A stretch of DNA of 51,409 nucleotides from Arthrobacter sp. AK04 (GTDB lineage Bacteria > Actinomycetota > Actinomycetes > Actinomycetales > Micrococcaceae), in the NCBI RefSeq assembly GCF_021129155.1, contig NZ_JAJOMC010000031.1, forward strand, positions 1-51,409. The letters run 5' to 3'. Below, piece by piece: positions 17,389 through 28,002 of the stretch. The translations under genes and the position numbers were made by a program. The notes under the pieces were generated by a model, which saw nothing but the letters and a program-made list of their open reading frames with translations, was not told where the DNA came from and did not search any database. How positions within the stretch are numbered: position 1 is the first letter of the stretch; each line of letters starts with the position of its first letter.

Positions 17389-18819
17389 ATGATGTCCACA
17401 GTCCACGACACCACCCGGGAAATGGAAATACAACAGGCCCTGCGCGAGCTGCGCACGCGGCTGTCGGGCTCCCTGATCGAGCCGCATGATCCGTTGTACG
17501 AAGAAGCCCGCGCGGTATGGAACGGCATGGTCGACCTCCGGCCACGCGCCGTCGTCCGTGCCGGGGGAAGAGCCGACATCGACGCCGTACTGGACACCGT
17601 CCGGCGCAGCGGGCTGGCGCTGGCCGTCCGTGGCGGCGGGCACAACATCGCAGGCCACGGGAGTGTCGAGGGCGGACTGGTACTGGACCTGGGACCGCTG
17701 AAACGCGTCGATGTGGACGCCGGGAGCAGGCTGGTGACGGTGGAGCCTGGAGCCACCCTTGCCGACGTCGACCACGCAACCGCCGCGCACAACCTTGCCG
17801 TCCCGCTGGGAGTGATCAGCGGAACGGGCGTGGCGGGACTTACCCTCGGCGGTGGCGTGGGGTGGCTGACCCGCTCCAACGGCCTGACCCTGGACAACCT
17901 TGAATCTGTGGACGTTGTCACCGCCACCGGAGAGCACCTGCACGCCAGCGAACACGAGAATCCGGAGCTGTTCTGGGGGCTGCGCGGTGGTGGCGGTAAT
18001 TTCGGCGTGGCCTCTTCCTTTACCTTCCGTGCCCGCCCCCTGCCGCCGGAGCCACTGGGCGGAAACCTGTTTTACCGCAGGGAGCACTGGCGCAGCGCCC
18101 TTTTGGCTTTTGCCGAGTGGACGCGGGACCTGCCCGAGGAGATGAACCCCATAGTCTCGTTCCTGGTTTTTCCGGCGGAGTTTGGGATGGGCGGCGATCC
18201 GTGGATGGTCATCGGATTCGCGTGGGTGGCGGAGGACCAGCAGGCCGGCCTCGCCCTGGCAGACCGGCTCCGGGCCGCTGCCCCGCCTGACGAGGAGGAG
18301 GTGGGCCCTGCCCCGTGGACCACCTGGCAGAGCGCCATGGACAGCGCCTTTCCCAAAGGCTCGCGCGGCTACTGGAAGAACGTCTCCTTTTCCCGCCTCG
18401 ATGCGGAGGCGGTGAATGTGCTGCTCAGTTTCGCATCCGAGCTCGCGTGGGAGGGTACGGGCATCGACATCCACCACCTGGAGGGGGCGTTCGGAAGGGT
18501 GCCGGAGGACGCGACGGCGTTCCCCAACCGGTCTGCCCGGTACTGGCTCAATGTCTACGGCTTCTGGCGCGACCCTGCAGAGGACGAGCGGCTGACCGCG
18601 TTTGCCCGGAAAGCCTATGCACTCATGCAGCCGTTCGCGGAGCACGGCGAGTACGTCAATTTCCTCGGCGCCGAGGTGGGGCTGAAGGGCGTGGACGCCG
18701 CCCGTGGAGCGTACGGTCCGGAGAAGTTCGAGCGCCTGGTGGCACTCAAGAACCGCTACGATCCCCAGAATGTCTTCCGCCTCAACCACAACATCCCGCC
18801 AACGCGGGCGCCCAACTGA
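17389..18819 (+). CDS. FAD-linked oxidase, BBE-like
   Basis: 476-aa oxidase of the berberine-bridge/6-hydroxy-D-nicotine oxidase group. The PCMH-type FAD domain has RGGGHNIAGHG (His85, expected 8-alpha flavin link) and GTGVAGLTLGGGVGWLTR, where residue 149 is Ala, so the second, cysteinyl link of bicovalent members is absent. The C-terminal BBE motif is YDPQNVFRLNHNI. I start at ATG 17389 (GGAAG 5 nt upstream); the longer frame adds a non-native prefix. Substrates include sugars, alkaloids and phenolics, and none can be assigned. A very stable hairpin overlaps the stop. Confidence 0.92.
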   Translation: MMSTVHDTTREMEIQQALRELRTRLSGSLIEPHDPLYEEARAVWNGMVDLRPRAVVRAGGRADIDAVLDTVRRSGLALAVRGGGHNIAGHGSVEGGLVLDLGPLKRVDVDAGSRLVTVEPGATLADVDHATAAHNLAVPLGVISGTGVAGLTLGGGVGWLTRSNGLTLDNLESVDVVTATGEHLHASEHENPELFWGLRGGGGNFGVASSFTFRARPLPPEPLGGNLFYRREHWRSALLAFAEWTRDLPEEMNPIVSFLVFPAEFGMGGDPWMVIGFAWVAEDQQAGLALADRLRAAAPPDEEEVGPAPWTTWQSAMDSAFPKGSRGYWKNVSFSRLDAEAVNVLLSFASELAWEGTGIDIHHLEGAFGRVPEDATAFPNRSARYWLNVYGFWRDPAEDERLTAFARKAYALMQPFAEHGEYVNFLGAEVGLKGVDAARGAYGPEKFERLVALKNRYDPQNVFRLNHNIPPTRAPN

Positions 18820-18840
18820 TGGGGTGGGCGCCCGCGTTGG
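18799..18840 (+). terminator. 16-bp perfect hairpin over the stop codon
   Basis: CCAACGCGGGCGCCCA (18799-18814) pairs perfectly with 18825-18840 around a 10-nt loop that contains the oxidase TGA. One arm is coding. It probably ends the oxidase transcript. Confidence 0.7.
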
Positions 18841-18929
18841 ATGCACGACGCCGGCACGTCCGCGGGCGCGGGCCGGCGCGTAGCGTTCAGCCCGGCACAG
18901 CGCCCAGGCAGGATTAGCGTCAGGCCCGC

Positions 18930-19535
18930 CTAGAACGTGTACGTTGGACCGCTGCTGGAACTGGCAATCGCCAGGCCGATGATGGCCAGCAGCCAGAACG
19001 CGCCGTAGCCCATGAGGCACAGGTAGCCCAGGACCAGCCCGGCAATGGACATGCCCCGGCCGGCCGGTTCGCGCTTGAGCGCCATATGGCCGGTAATGAT
19101 TGCTGCAATCTGCGGGAGCAGGAGCCAGCCCATGATCACCGAGGCGATGCCGCACACCATGCTGGCAATGCTCAGCGTTTTCGGTTCCGGCTGCATGCCG
19201 TAGTACCCCTGCTGGGGGTACTGGCCCGCCGGCTGGCCGTAGGGAGCGGGTTGCCCGCTGTACGGGCTGGGCGGCTGGCCGTAGGCTCCGCCATACTGGC
19301 CGGGTTCCCCGTAAATGCCCTGCCCGGACCCGCTTTGCCCGTAGCTGTCCTGCCGCAAGCTGTCCTGTCCAGAGCTGTCCTGCCCAAAGCGGCCCTGCGC
19401 GTAGCCGCCTTGCCCGTACTGCGGCGGGGACGGCTGGCTGCCGTACGGCGGCACGAACCGGGGCGGCTCAAGGCCGGACGGCGCATTGGACTCAGGTTGG
19501 CCGGATTCAGGCCGCTGGCCGGGCTGGTCAGACAT
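18930..19535 (-). CDS. DUF4190 membrane protein
   Basis: 201 aa. A long Gly/Gln/Tyr/Ser-rich disordered N-terminus (about 1-120, with imperfect G-Q-D-S and Y-G-Q-P repeats) precedes a DUF4190 domain with two membrane helices (around 124-147 and 163-190) joined by GHMALKREPAGRGMSIAGL. Function unknown; the N-terminus would face the cytoplasm. A strong ribosome site AGGGGGAA precedes ATG 19535. Confidence 0.88.
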   Translation of the reverse strand: MSDQPGQRPESGQPESNAPSGLEPPRFVPPYGSQPSPPQYGQGGYAQGRFGQDSSGQDSLRQDSYGQSGSGQGIYGEPGQYGGAYGQPPSPYSGQPAPYGQPAGQYPQQGYYGMQPEPKTLSIASMVCGIASVIMGWLLLPQIAAIITGHMALKREPAGRGMSIAGLVLGYLCLMGYGAFWLLAIIGLAIASSSSGPTYTF

Positions 19536-19586
19536 GGTTCCCCCTACGGATTTTGGTTCCAGCCTACCCCCGGCCCCGGGGCGGAT

Positions 19587-20453
19587 CTATTGGCCCCAGT
19601 AGGGCAACACGTACATGGCAAAGATGACGAACGCCGCAAGCAGTGCCAGCTGTCCGGCACCGGCGGTACCGGGGCGGCGGGCTTTTGAACCCGGGCGGCG
19701 TCCCGCTGGAGTGTGGCCCTCCCCGGACCGGACTGCCGAAGAGCCGCCCCGGGCCACCGGACGTGCTGGCGGAGCCGGCCTAAGAGCTGGGGCTCCGGCA
19801 CTCGCGGGTGGCACCGAAGGCGGAACCACCGTCCCCGGCCGGACGTGCCGGAACGCCATGATGCCCGGTTCCTGTTCATGCGTCAGCTCCTGGCCCAGCT
19901 GCGCATACAATCCCGCCACCGCCTGCTGGTCCAGGACCTGGGGCAATGCCTCGATGGCGCCAACCACACGCTGCGTACCGGCCACGGCCACGTCAGAGCC
20001 GGTCACGCCAAACAGGTCCGGTTGGGCGGCCATGCAGATCAGCGGACGCACCAGCCTCCGGTACGGCGGCGAAACCACGGAGGACACAGCAGCACATTGG
20101 GCCAGGGCGCCCTCCACAGCCTGCGTCCTTGCGTACCGCCCCTGCCAGAGCACCCCGGACAACACCCGGACTTCGCCCGTCCAGTTCTTGCAGTCCACCA
20201 CCACAACTCCGCCCGGCCCCACCAGGACATGGTCCAGGTTGGCTTTAGGCCGGCCGGGCCAGTGCACGTCATGGAGCACGTACCAGCCGCGCGGGACCAG
20301 CTCGCCCAACTTGTCGGCCACCATGTTCCCGCTTACGGCATCCGTGTCCCAGGGCTTTGTGGAACCCTCCGCCTCGTCAAGCCGGCGCTTGAGCCTGGCC
20401 ACCCTTTCGGCGGCCAGCCTGGACTGCTCGGCTTTCCCGTCTCCTGCCCCCAT
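19587..20453 (-). CDS. NERD domain protein with C-terminal TM
   Basis: 288 aa from ATG 20453. An N-terminal charged helix (SRLAAERVARLKRRLDEAE) precedes a NERD (nuclease-related) domain with LDHVLVGPGGVVVVDCKNWTG, in which D, D and K fit a PD-(D/E)XK nuclease core. A Pro/Ala/Arg-rich linker leads to one C-terminal membrane helix ending VLPYWGQ. A role in DNA processing at the membrane is possible but unproven. A longer frame to 20630 runs into AT-richer sequence that I read as the promoter region shared with pgm; 20454-20700 shows no other gene. Confidence 0.85.
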   Translation of the reverse strand: MGAGDGKAEQSRLAAERVARLKRRLDEAEGSTKPWDTDAVSGNMVADKLGELVPRGWYVLHDVHWPGRPKANLDHVLVGPGGVVVVDCKNWTGEVRVLSGVLWQGRYARTQAVEGALAQCAAVSSVVSPPYRRLVRPLICMAAQPDLFGVTGSDVAVAGTQRVVGAIEALPQVLDQQAVAGLYAQLGQELTHEQEPGIMAFRHVRPGTVVPPSVPPASAGAPALRPAPPARPVARGGSSAVRSGEGHTPAGRRPGSKARRPGTAGAGQLALLAAFVIFAMYVLPYWGQ

Positions 20454-20700
20454 GGCCGCCCCTGCTTCCCTGCCGGAAGGACGACGGCGGAGGGCCGCCG
20501 TCGTGCTTTGCTTACGGATAATTTCCCCGACTTTTTCGAAAGTAACAGGGCGTGCAGCAGGCGGTATATAAGTACTTTGGTAGGGCCGGTACTCAGGGTG
20601 ACTACTCGTTTGATGACAATCTTCCGTCACAGGCCGGACACAGTGGCCGGATTCCGGACGGATCGTTTTGACTCAGGTCCCTGTCTGGCATGCTGGTGGC

Positions 20701-22358
<1,658 letters not shown>

Positions 22359-22362
<4 letters not shown>

Positions 22363-22877
22363 CTGCCCCGGTTTTCCGGCAGGGCCCACAGCCGCAGGAT
22401 GCGCCGGACGGTATGGTCACCGTCCGGCGCCATGTCCACCAGCGCAATCCGGTCGAGCACCAGGTTTTCGCCTGGGTACAGGCGGCGGCCGTGCTGGTGG
22501 GAGATGTGCGGCCGGTAGCCGGACCTGGTGTGGGCCGGCGTGAGGATCCTGCCGCCGGAGCTTTCAACTGCCGTGGCCAGCTGCTCGTGCAGCGCCTGCA
22601 GGTCCGGCCGCGTCTGCACAAGGCTGACGGGCACGGAGCCGTTCCGGCCGAAACCCGCGTCCTCCTCTACCTGGAGGTTCGCGCCCAGGGCCGCTGCCGC
22701 ATACGGGCCCGCCAGGCCGGCCAGGCGGACGGCGACGTCGGCACTGTCGGCACTGTCGGCAGTCCCGACGTCGAACCTCACAAGCGTGATGTGCAGCGGC
22801 CATTCCGTGCGCAGGAAAACGGAGCCTTCCGCCACCGGCTCCACGAACGCCACGAAAATGAGGTTCCGCATCGGCAT
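22359..22877 (-). CDS. 2'-5' RNA ligase family protein
   Basis: 172-aa 2H phosphoesterase. The two signature motifs are PLHITLV near residue 28 and YRPHISH near 121, which in this fold supply the two catalytic histidines. The family includes RNA 2',3'-cyclic phosphodiesterase/ligase enzymes; the physiological RNA is unknown. I start at ATG 22877 ([14 protein letters not shown]), with GGGAG about 10 nt upstream. A 9-bp tandem repeat (22742-22765) encodes a short Asp-Ser-Ala repeat in a loop. Confidence 0.85.
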
Positions 22878-22947
22878 GGCACCAGTCTCCCACTCCCCCA
22901 ACCCGGCCGGCACAACCCAACGCTCCCGCACTTGATGCGCCTTAACC

Positions 22948-22982
22948 GCCAACGCTCCCTCACCGGGTGAAGGAGCGTTGGC
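22948..22982 (-). terminator. Hairpin after the RutE-like gene
   Basis: GCCAACGCTCC (22948-22958) and GGAGCGTTGGC (22972-22982) pair perfectly, with a further TCACC/GGTGA stem in the loop. It lies 29 nt after the stop of the minus-strand reductase. Confidence 0.75.
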
Positions 22983-23011
22983 AGAAAGGGCACATTAAAT
23001 GAGAGAGCGTC

Positions 23012-23617
23012 CTAGACGGTGCGGACAACATCCTCGTAGGCGAACTTGGGCTTGGCTTCGCCCCAGGCGTCCTCGGCCGGCTGGCCGATGTTGACCACCA
23101 GGAAGCTCTTCTGGCCGCCGTCGGGGAAGAACGCCTCGTCAATGGCACCGAAGTCGGCTCCCGTCATGGGGCCCGCGGCGAACCCGAGGGAGCGGACGGC
23201 CAGGATGAAGTAGCCGGCCTGCAGGTGCGCGTTGTTGTTGCCCGTGGCGGCGGCGAGTTCCGGGTTGGCGTCGTACATGGCCTTGGGGGCGTTGTAGCCG
23301 GGGAGGAAAGCGTCCCACCGGCCGGCCCAGTCCGTGTCATAGCTGAGGATGGCTACCAGCGGGGCGGAGGCCGTCTTGGCGCGGTTGCCGGCCATGAGGG
23401 CGTCCACCAGCTTGGCACGCGCTTCGTCCGAGCGGACATAGGTCACGCGCAGCGGCTGGGAGTTGAAAGCGGTGGGGCCGAACTTGGTGAGCTCGTAGAT
23501 GGCCTGTGCCTGCTCGTCGGTCACCTCTCCGGTGAAGGAGTTGGCCGTGCGGGCCTGCGCGAAAATAGCGTCGACGGCGGCCGAATCGATAACCGCTTCT
23601 TCATGGGCAATGGTCAT
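23012..23617 (-). CDS. Malonic semialdehyde reductase, RutE/HadB-like
   Basis: 201-aa FMN nitroreductase-fold protein. Family motifs include ARTANSFTGEVTDE near 22-35, FGPTAFNSQPLRVTYVRSDE near 46-65, and GYFILAVRSLGFAAGPMTG. In the Rut pathway RutE reduces malonic semialdehyde to 3-hydroxypropionate during pyrimidine breakdown; other members act on quinones or nitro compounds. Its neighbour is a uracil permease, which favours a pyrimidine link, but no other rut gene is present. GAAAGG precedes ATG 23617. A MarR-type palindrome lies about 60 bp upstream. Confidence 0.88.
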   Translation of the reverse strand: MTIAHEEAVIDSAAVDAIFAQARTANSFTGEVTDEQAQAIYELTKFGPTAFNSQPLRVTYVRSDEARAKLVDALMAGNRAKTASAPLVAILSYDTDWAGRWDAFLPGYNAPKAMYDANPELAAATGNNNAHLQAGYFILAVRSLGFAAGPMTGADFGAIDEAFFPDGGQKSFLVVNIGQPAEDAWGEAKPKFAYEDVVRTV

Positions 23618-23675
23618 TGGCTTACCTTTCGCTGTGCCTCCCCGTCCGTATGGGGCTGGCCTCGTTGCTTTCCAA

Positions 23676-23693
23676 TGGTTGCAACTTCAACCA
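23676..23693. promoter_or_regulatory. MarR-type operator candidate
   Basis: TGGTTG-CAACTT-CAACCA is a palindrome with perfect 6-bp arms in the 210-bp divergent region between the reductase and the permease. Read on the minus strand it contains TTGAAGTTGCAA, typical of MarR-family sites. Confidence 0.5.
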
Positions 23694-23827
23694 GCCGTGT
23701 CCTCTTCCCGTGACGGCCCGTGACATCAGACACAGCAGTCCGGCGCGAGTTCACGGGCGGTATTCTTATCCCAGTTAATCTCCGCCCTCCGCGGCCCCCC
23801 TCGAAAGCCCCCGAAAGGCCTCCGCCC

Positions 23828-25168
23828 ATGAGCATGCTCGGAATCAAATGGAAGCTGCACGGCACAGGCAAGTCCATCAGGCCGGGTCATGTGGTGGCCC
23901 CGGACGAGCGGCTGGCCTGGCCGCTGACCATCGGCGTGGGCATGCAGCACGTGGTGGCCATGTTCGGCGCCACCTTCCTGGTGCCCATCATCACCGGCAT
24001 GCCGCCAGCCACCACTCTGTTCTTTTCGGGCATCGGAACGCTCCTGTTCCTGGTGATCACCAGAGGCCGGGTTCCCAGCTACCTGGGCTCAAGCTTCGCG
24101 TTCATCGCGCCCATCATGGCATCCCAGCAGCAGTTCGGCGTGCCCGGAGCCCTGGGTGGCGTGGTCATGGCCGGCGCGGCCCTGGCCCTGGTGGGGGCCA
24201 TCGTCCAGAAGTTCGGCGCAGGCTGGATCAACCGCCTGATGCCGCCTATCGTCACCGGCGCCATCGTGGCGCTGATCGGGCTCAACCTTGCGCCTGCGGC
24301 AAAGCAGAATTTCGACGCCGCTCCCGTCACCGCCGTGGTCACGCTGGCCACCATCATCCTGGTGAGCGTGCTGTTCCGGGGGATCCTGGGCCGCCTCAGC
24401 ATCCTGGTAGGCGTGGTGGTGGGCTACCTTGTGGCGATGCTTCGCGGCGAGGTGAGCTACGACAAGATGGAAGCCGCAGCCTGGGTGGGCCTGCCGCAGT
24501 TCCAGACCCCCGAATTCCATGTTGGCGTCCTGGGCCTGTTCGTGCCCGTAGTGCTGGTCCTGGTGGCGGAGAACATCGGCCACGTGAAGTCCGTGGCCGC
24601 AATGACCGGCCAGAACCTCGACGGCGTCTCCGGACGTGCGCTGATGGCTGACGGCGCGGCCACCGTCCTGGCCGGCTTCGGCGGCGGCTCCGGCACCACC
24701 ACGTACGCCGAGAACATCGGCGTCATGGCTGCCACCAAGGTCTATTCGACGGCGGCCTACTGGGTGGCAGGCGTCTTCGCCATCCTCCTGAGCTTCTCCC
24801 CCAAGTTCGGCGAGCTGATCGCCACCGTCCCGCCCGGAGTGCTGGGCGGCGCGGCCACCATGCTGTACGGCATGATCGGGATCCTCGGCGTGAAGATCTG
24901 GGTGCAGAACAAGGTGAACTTCTCGAACCCCGTGAACCTGACCACCGCCGCGGTGGCCCTGATCGTCGGCATTGCGGACTACACCTGGACCATCGGTGAC
25001 CTGAAGTTCACCGGCATCGCCCTGGGCTCAGCCGCCGCCCTGGTGATCTACCACGGCATGAAGGCCATCGCGAAGGCCCGGGGCACGGTAGCCGAGCCCG
25101 AAACTGAGCACGCCGGATTGCCTCCGGAGGCCAAGGCGGCCGCGAAACGCTCACCGAAAAAGCGCTAG
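23828..25168 (+). CDS. uraA: Uracil/xanthine permease, NCS2 family
   Basis: 446-aa nucleobase:cation symporter-2 protein with about 12 to 14 membrane segments, importing uracil or a related base by proton symport. Signatures are GMQHVVAMFGATFLVP near 38-53, the TM8 region VLVAENIGHVKSV and the TM10 region FGGGSGTTTYAENIG (UraA-type, favouring uracil over purines). I start at ATG 23828 after GAAAGG; the longer frame adds an unlikely 36-residue prefix. It is divergent from the RutE-like gene. Its stop overlaps the next gene's stop by 4 bp. Confidence 0.94.
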   Translation: MSMLGIKWKLHGTGKSIRPGHVVAPDERLAWPLTIGVGMQHVVAMFGATFLVPIITGMPPATTLFFSGIGTLLFLVITRGRVPSYLGSSFAFIAPIMASQQQFGVPGALGGVVMAGAALALVGAIVQKFGAGWINRLMPPIVTGAIVALIGLNLAPAAKQNFDAAPVTAVVTLATIILVSVLFRGILGRLSILVGVVVGYLVAMLRGEVSYDKMEAAAWVGLPQFQTPEFHVGVLGLFVPVVLVLVAENIGHVKSVAAMTGQNLDGVSGRALMADGAATVLAGFGGGSGTTTYAENIGVMAATKVYSTAAYWVAGVFAILLSFSPKFGELIATVPPGVLGGAATMLYGMIGILGVKIWVQNKVNFSNPVNLTTAAVALIVGIADYTWTIGDLKFTGIALGSAAALVIYHGMKAIAKARGTVAEPETEHAGLPPEAKAAAKRSPKKR

Positions 25169-26046
25169 GCCTCGTTCAGGGACAGGGGCTCGGCGGGCAG
25201 GGCCGCCGGACGAATGACCGGCAGATGCCCATGGCCAAAGACGGGCCCGGGACGGGGACGTTTGGGAACCAGCGGAGCCCCCGCAGGGTGCCTGACCTGG
25301 CGGATCGCCCAAGGAACAAGGTACTCGCGGGCCCAGGCAAGGTCTCCAACCCGGGCTTCCTTCCAGTTTCGCGGCGGAAGCGCCTTGGGCTGCAGCGGCT
25401 CAAGGCTGTGGCTGACGGCCAGGGCCTGCAGTACCCCCAAAGCTATGGTGTGGTGGCCCAGCGGCGAGAAATGAAGGCGGTCAGGATCCCACATGCCGGG
25501 TCGGGTGAGGTCGCGCAGGCACCAGAGGTCAACCATGACGGCGCCATGCCGGGCGGCCACCATGTGCAGGTTTTCGTTGAGGATGGCCACCTTGCCGCGT
25601 ATCTGGCCGAAAACCGGTGTGGTGCCCCAATCCGGGCCGGCGAAAAGAACCACCGTGGCCCCGGAACGGGTGAGCTGCTCCACGCCGGCGTCGATCTTCT
25701 CGGCCAACTTGTCCGGATCGCTGCGCCGGAACACGATGTCGTTGCCGCCGGCGGACAGCGTCACCAGGTCAGGCATCGCCGCCAGCGCCGGGCCCACCTG
25801 CTGATCGAGGATCTCCTGCAGCCGCAAGCCCCGGATCGCCAGGTTGGCGTAGGCGAAATCAGGCTGCCCCGCGCTGAGCTCCTCTGCCACGCGGTCAGCC
25901 CAGCCCCGCAGCCCGCCCTGGTTCAAGGGCTCGGGATCCCCCACCCCTTCGGTGAAGGAATCGCCGAGTGCCACAAAGCGGTGCCATGGGTGCAAACCCG
26001 GGCCAACCGGCCGGCCGGGCCGTTGCTCCTGCATCGGCGTTGTCAT
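25165..26046 (-). CDS. SGNH/GDSL hydrolase
   Basis: 293-aa esterase/lipase of the SGNH fold. Block I is ALGDSFTEG with Ser30, the Gly of block II is in NLAIRG, block III is SAGGNDIVF, and block V is DRLHFSPLGH with the catalytic Asp and His. No signal peptide, so cytoplasmic. The C-terminal extension of about 80 aa is Pro/Arg-rich. The substrate ester is unknown. Its ATG overlaps the stop of the upstream GAF-ANTAR gene (ATGA), so the two are translationally coupled. Confidence 0.93.
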   Translation of the reverse strand: MTTPMQEQRPGRPVGPGLHPWHRFVALGDSFTEGVGDPEPLNQGGLRGWADRVAEELSAGQPDFAYANLAIRGLRLQEILDQQVGPALAAMPDLVTLSAGGNDIVFRRSDPDKLAEKIDAGVEQLTRSGATVVLFAGPDWGTTPVFGQIRGKVAILNENLHMVAARHGAVMVDLWCLRDLTRPGMWDPDRLHFSPLGHHTIALGVLQALAVSHSLEPLQPKALPPRNWKEARVGDLAWAREYLVPWAIRQVRHPAGAPLVPKRPRPGPVFGHGHLPVIRPAALPAEPLSLNEA

Positions 26047-26939
26047 GCCGTCCTCCCCTCCTCAGTATGCGATGGATCCTTGGCGCGACGGGCTTTACGC
26101 CGCCGGGGCCGCTCCTCCTGGTCCAGCTCGGCGGGGGGCAGCAGGCGGAAGTCCGCGACGCCGTCGGGCGTTCCTTGCCTCAGCCCGGCAGGCTCCCTGC
26201 CGGCCTGAGGACCGGGGCCCTCCCTGCCGGCACCCGGCACAACGACGTTCAGGGCGGCATCGCGCAGGTCGAGTTCGTGGTGCAGCGCCTGCGTCTGCAG
26301 GAACCGAAGGGCCCCCTCGCGGCTGAGGCCGTACTCGTCCATGAGGCTGCGCACCGCCAGGTCCACCAGGACAAGGGAGCTTTGCACGACGGCGATCCCC
26401 GCCGTCGCCTCGGCGCGCTCCGCCACCCGCACTACAACACGCAGGGCCCTGGCCACCTGCTGCGCATAGGTCCGGCTCCGCAGGAGGTCGTCGCTGCTAA
26501 AGGCGTGCGGAGAGGCGGCATAAAGGTTGATGGCGGCACTCGTTCCGCCCTCGGATGCGATGGGCACGGACAGGAGGGACTGCACGCCGTGGCCGGCGGC
26601 GGCGCTGGCGTACCCGGGCCAGCGGCGGTCGCGGCTGACGTCGGACAGCAGCACGAATTCGCTGGTTCGGAGCGCCTCCATGACCGGACCGTCGGCAAAA
26701 GAGCACTGTTCCCGGTCCGCTTCACGGGCGCTCTCGGTGCCGGCAGCAACGGTGTGCGCCTGGCCCAGGCGGAAGATGGTGGCAGCCCAGCTGATGCCGC
26801 GCTGGCTCCCCTTGATATCGGCCATGAAGTCGCGCGTGACGTCCCAAAGATAGGTTTCAACGTCCTTGCTGCCGAACACCTGTTCCGGGGGTACTGGAAG
26901 GGGTCCCCAGCCGAGCTGACCTGTGGGTTCCGCGGCCAT
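26043..26939 (-). CDS. GAF-ANTAR regulatory protein
   Basis: 298 aa. A GAF sensor domain (about 35-175; e.g. FADGPVMEALRTSEFVLLSD and LLSVPIASEGG) is followed by an ANTAR RNA-binding domain (about 178-226; LAVRSLMDEYGLSREGALRF). ANTAR proteins usually bind paired hairpins in nascent RNA and relieve termination. A basic, disordered tail follows. I start at ATG 26939, after AAGG; the longer frame crosses an AT-rich promoter-like stretch. It is coupled by ATGA to the SGNH hydrolase. The usual ANTAR start motif is changed here (VVQSSLVLVDL), so activity is less certain. Confidence 0.85.
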   Translation of the reverse strand: MAAEPTGQLGWGPLPVPPEQVFGSKDVETYLWDVTRDFMADIKGSQRGISWAATIFRLGQAHTVAAGTESAREADREQCSFADGPVMEALRTSEFVLLSDVSRDRRWPGYASAAAGHGVQSLLSVPIASEGGTSAAINLYAASPHAFSSDDLLRSRTYAQQVARALRVVVRVAERAEATAGIAVVQSSLVLVDLAVRSLMDEYGLSREGALRFLQTQALHHELDLRDAALNVVVPGAGREGPGPQAGREPAGLRQGTPDGVADFRLLPPAELDQEERPRRRKARRAKDPSHTEEGRTA

Positions 26940-27032
26940 AATCAACGCCTTGGTTGAAGCGCTCCGGCCTACTGCAAAACCTCTTTCTAAGAATACGTCC
27001 CCCGCGCGTTTCAAGGGAGGGGGAGGTACGGA

Positions 27033-27905
27033 TCAGCCGGCCGACTCCTGGCTCAGCACGACGTCGCGCGCCTCCACATCCCGGTCCGTCACCGTGGTGG
27101 GCGACTCAAGGTGGACGGCCCCAGAGGGCAGGATGCCGGCACCCCCGTACAACTCCATCACCTTCCACTGGGCCACGACGTCTTCGCCGGCGTGGTCCGG
27201 GGGCAGGCTGTCCCAGAAGGCGAAGCCCCCGGCGGCGGTAAGTGCGTCGCGGCGGTACATCGCACAACCGCCCAGCCAGGCCACCCGGTACGGAACCCAC
27301 TGGCCGGGCTGCAGGGACAGGTCGGCGCTGATATGGCTGAGGTTTGCGGCGCTGTGCAGGGGCCACCGTTCAAAACCGGGTGCGCCGGGCCGGATCCGCT
27401 CAGCCGTAACCGGGCCCTCCCACGCCTCAAAGGCTGCGGTCTGCTCCGGCCGCCTGTCCCCAAGATAGGACAGGCCCTGGGGTGCCATCCCCACGAAACC
27501 GCACTCCAGCTCGTCAAGGGCACAGCTGAGCCGGTGGAGCGCCCCGGGTTCCAGCCACACGTCGTCGTCCAGGAACAGGCATTTCTCCGCGCTGGACTGC
27601 TCCAGCAGGAACTGGCGGTGTTCAGCCAAACCACGCCTCGGCAGGTGGCGGAGGCGGGTGACGGGCCGGCCCTGGGCTTCGAGCACCCGCACCATGGCCG
27701 CGGCAGCAGGATGTTCCCAGCCGGGGCTGCCGGCTGACTGGTCACTGATGACGACGGCGAAGGACGGCTCGGCCTGCGCCGCAAGACCTGCAAGGGTGAC
27801 GCCAAGTTCAGCCGGGCGGTTGCAGGTAGGCAACAGGACATCCACGTCCACGCTTTCCCGCAGTTCCACGCGCTGCGCCCATTGTTCGGACGATCTCCTG
27901 GCCAC
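27033..27905 (-). CDS. Glycosyltransferase family 2 protein
   Basis: 290-aa GT-A fold glycosyltransferase. The nucleotide-binding start is DVDVLLPTCNRPAELG, the metal-binding DxD region is CLFLDDDVWLEPGAL, and the acceptor-side motif is WDSLPPDHAGEDVV. No membrane helix, so a soluble enzyme that transfers a sugar to an unknown acceptor. I place the start at GTG 27905 because AGGAGG stands 6 nt upstream; the ATG frame 24 codons earlier lacks this. It is a lone gene without sugar-nucleotide genes nearby. Confidence 0.88.
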   Translation of the reverse strand: MARRSSEQWAQRVELRESVDVDVLLPTCNRPAELGVTLAGLAAQAEPSFAVVISDQSAGSPGWEHPAAAAMVRVLEAQGRPVTRLRHLPRRGLAEHRQFLLEQSSAEKCLFLDDDVWLEPGALHRLSCALDELECGFVGMAPQGLSYLGDRRPEQTAAFEAWEGPVTAERIRPGAPGFERWPLHSAANLSHISADLSLQPGQWVPYRVAWLGGCAMYRRDALTAAGGFAFWDSLPPDHAGEDVVAQWKVMELYGGAGILPSGAVHLESPTTVTDRDVEARDVVLSQESAG

Positions 27906-28002
27906 GGCCCACCTCCTGGCACCTGCATGAGGGCATAGATTGCGAATGGGGTTCGCCGTGATCCTTACCCACCTCACGCCGGTCTATGCCCGGCACGCCG
28001 AA

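Noticed and set aside
17266..19155. 629-aa minus-strand frame over the FAD oxidase
   Set aside because: Antisense shadow; it spans the oxidase, a terminator and part of another gene, and has no recognisable domain.
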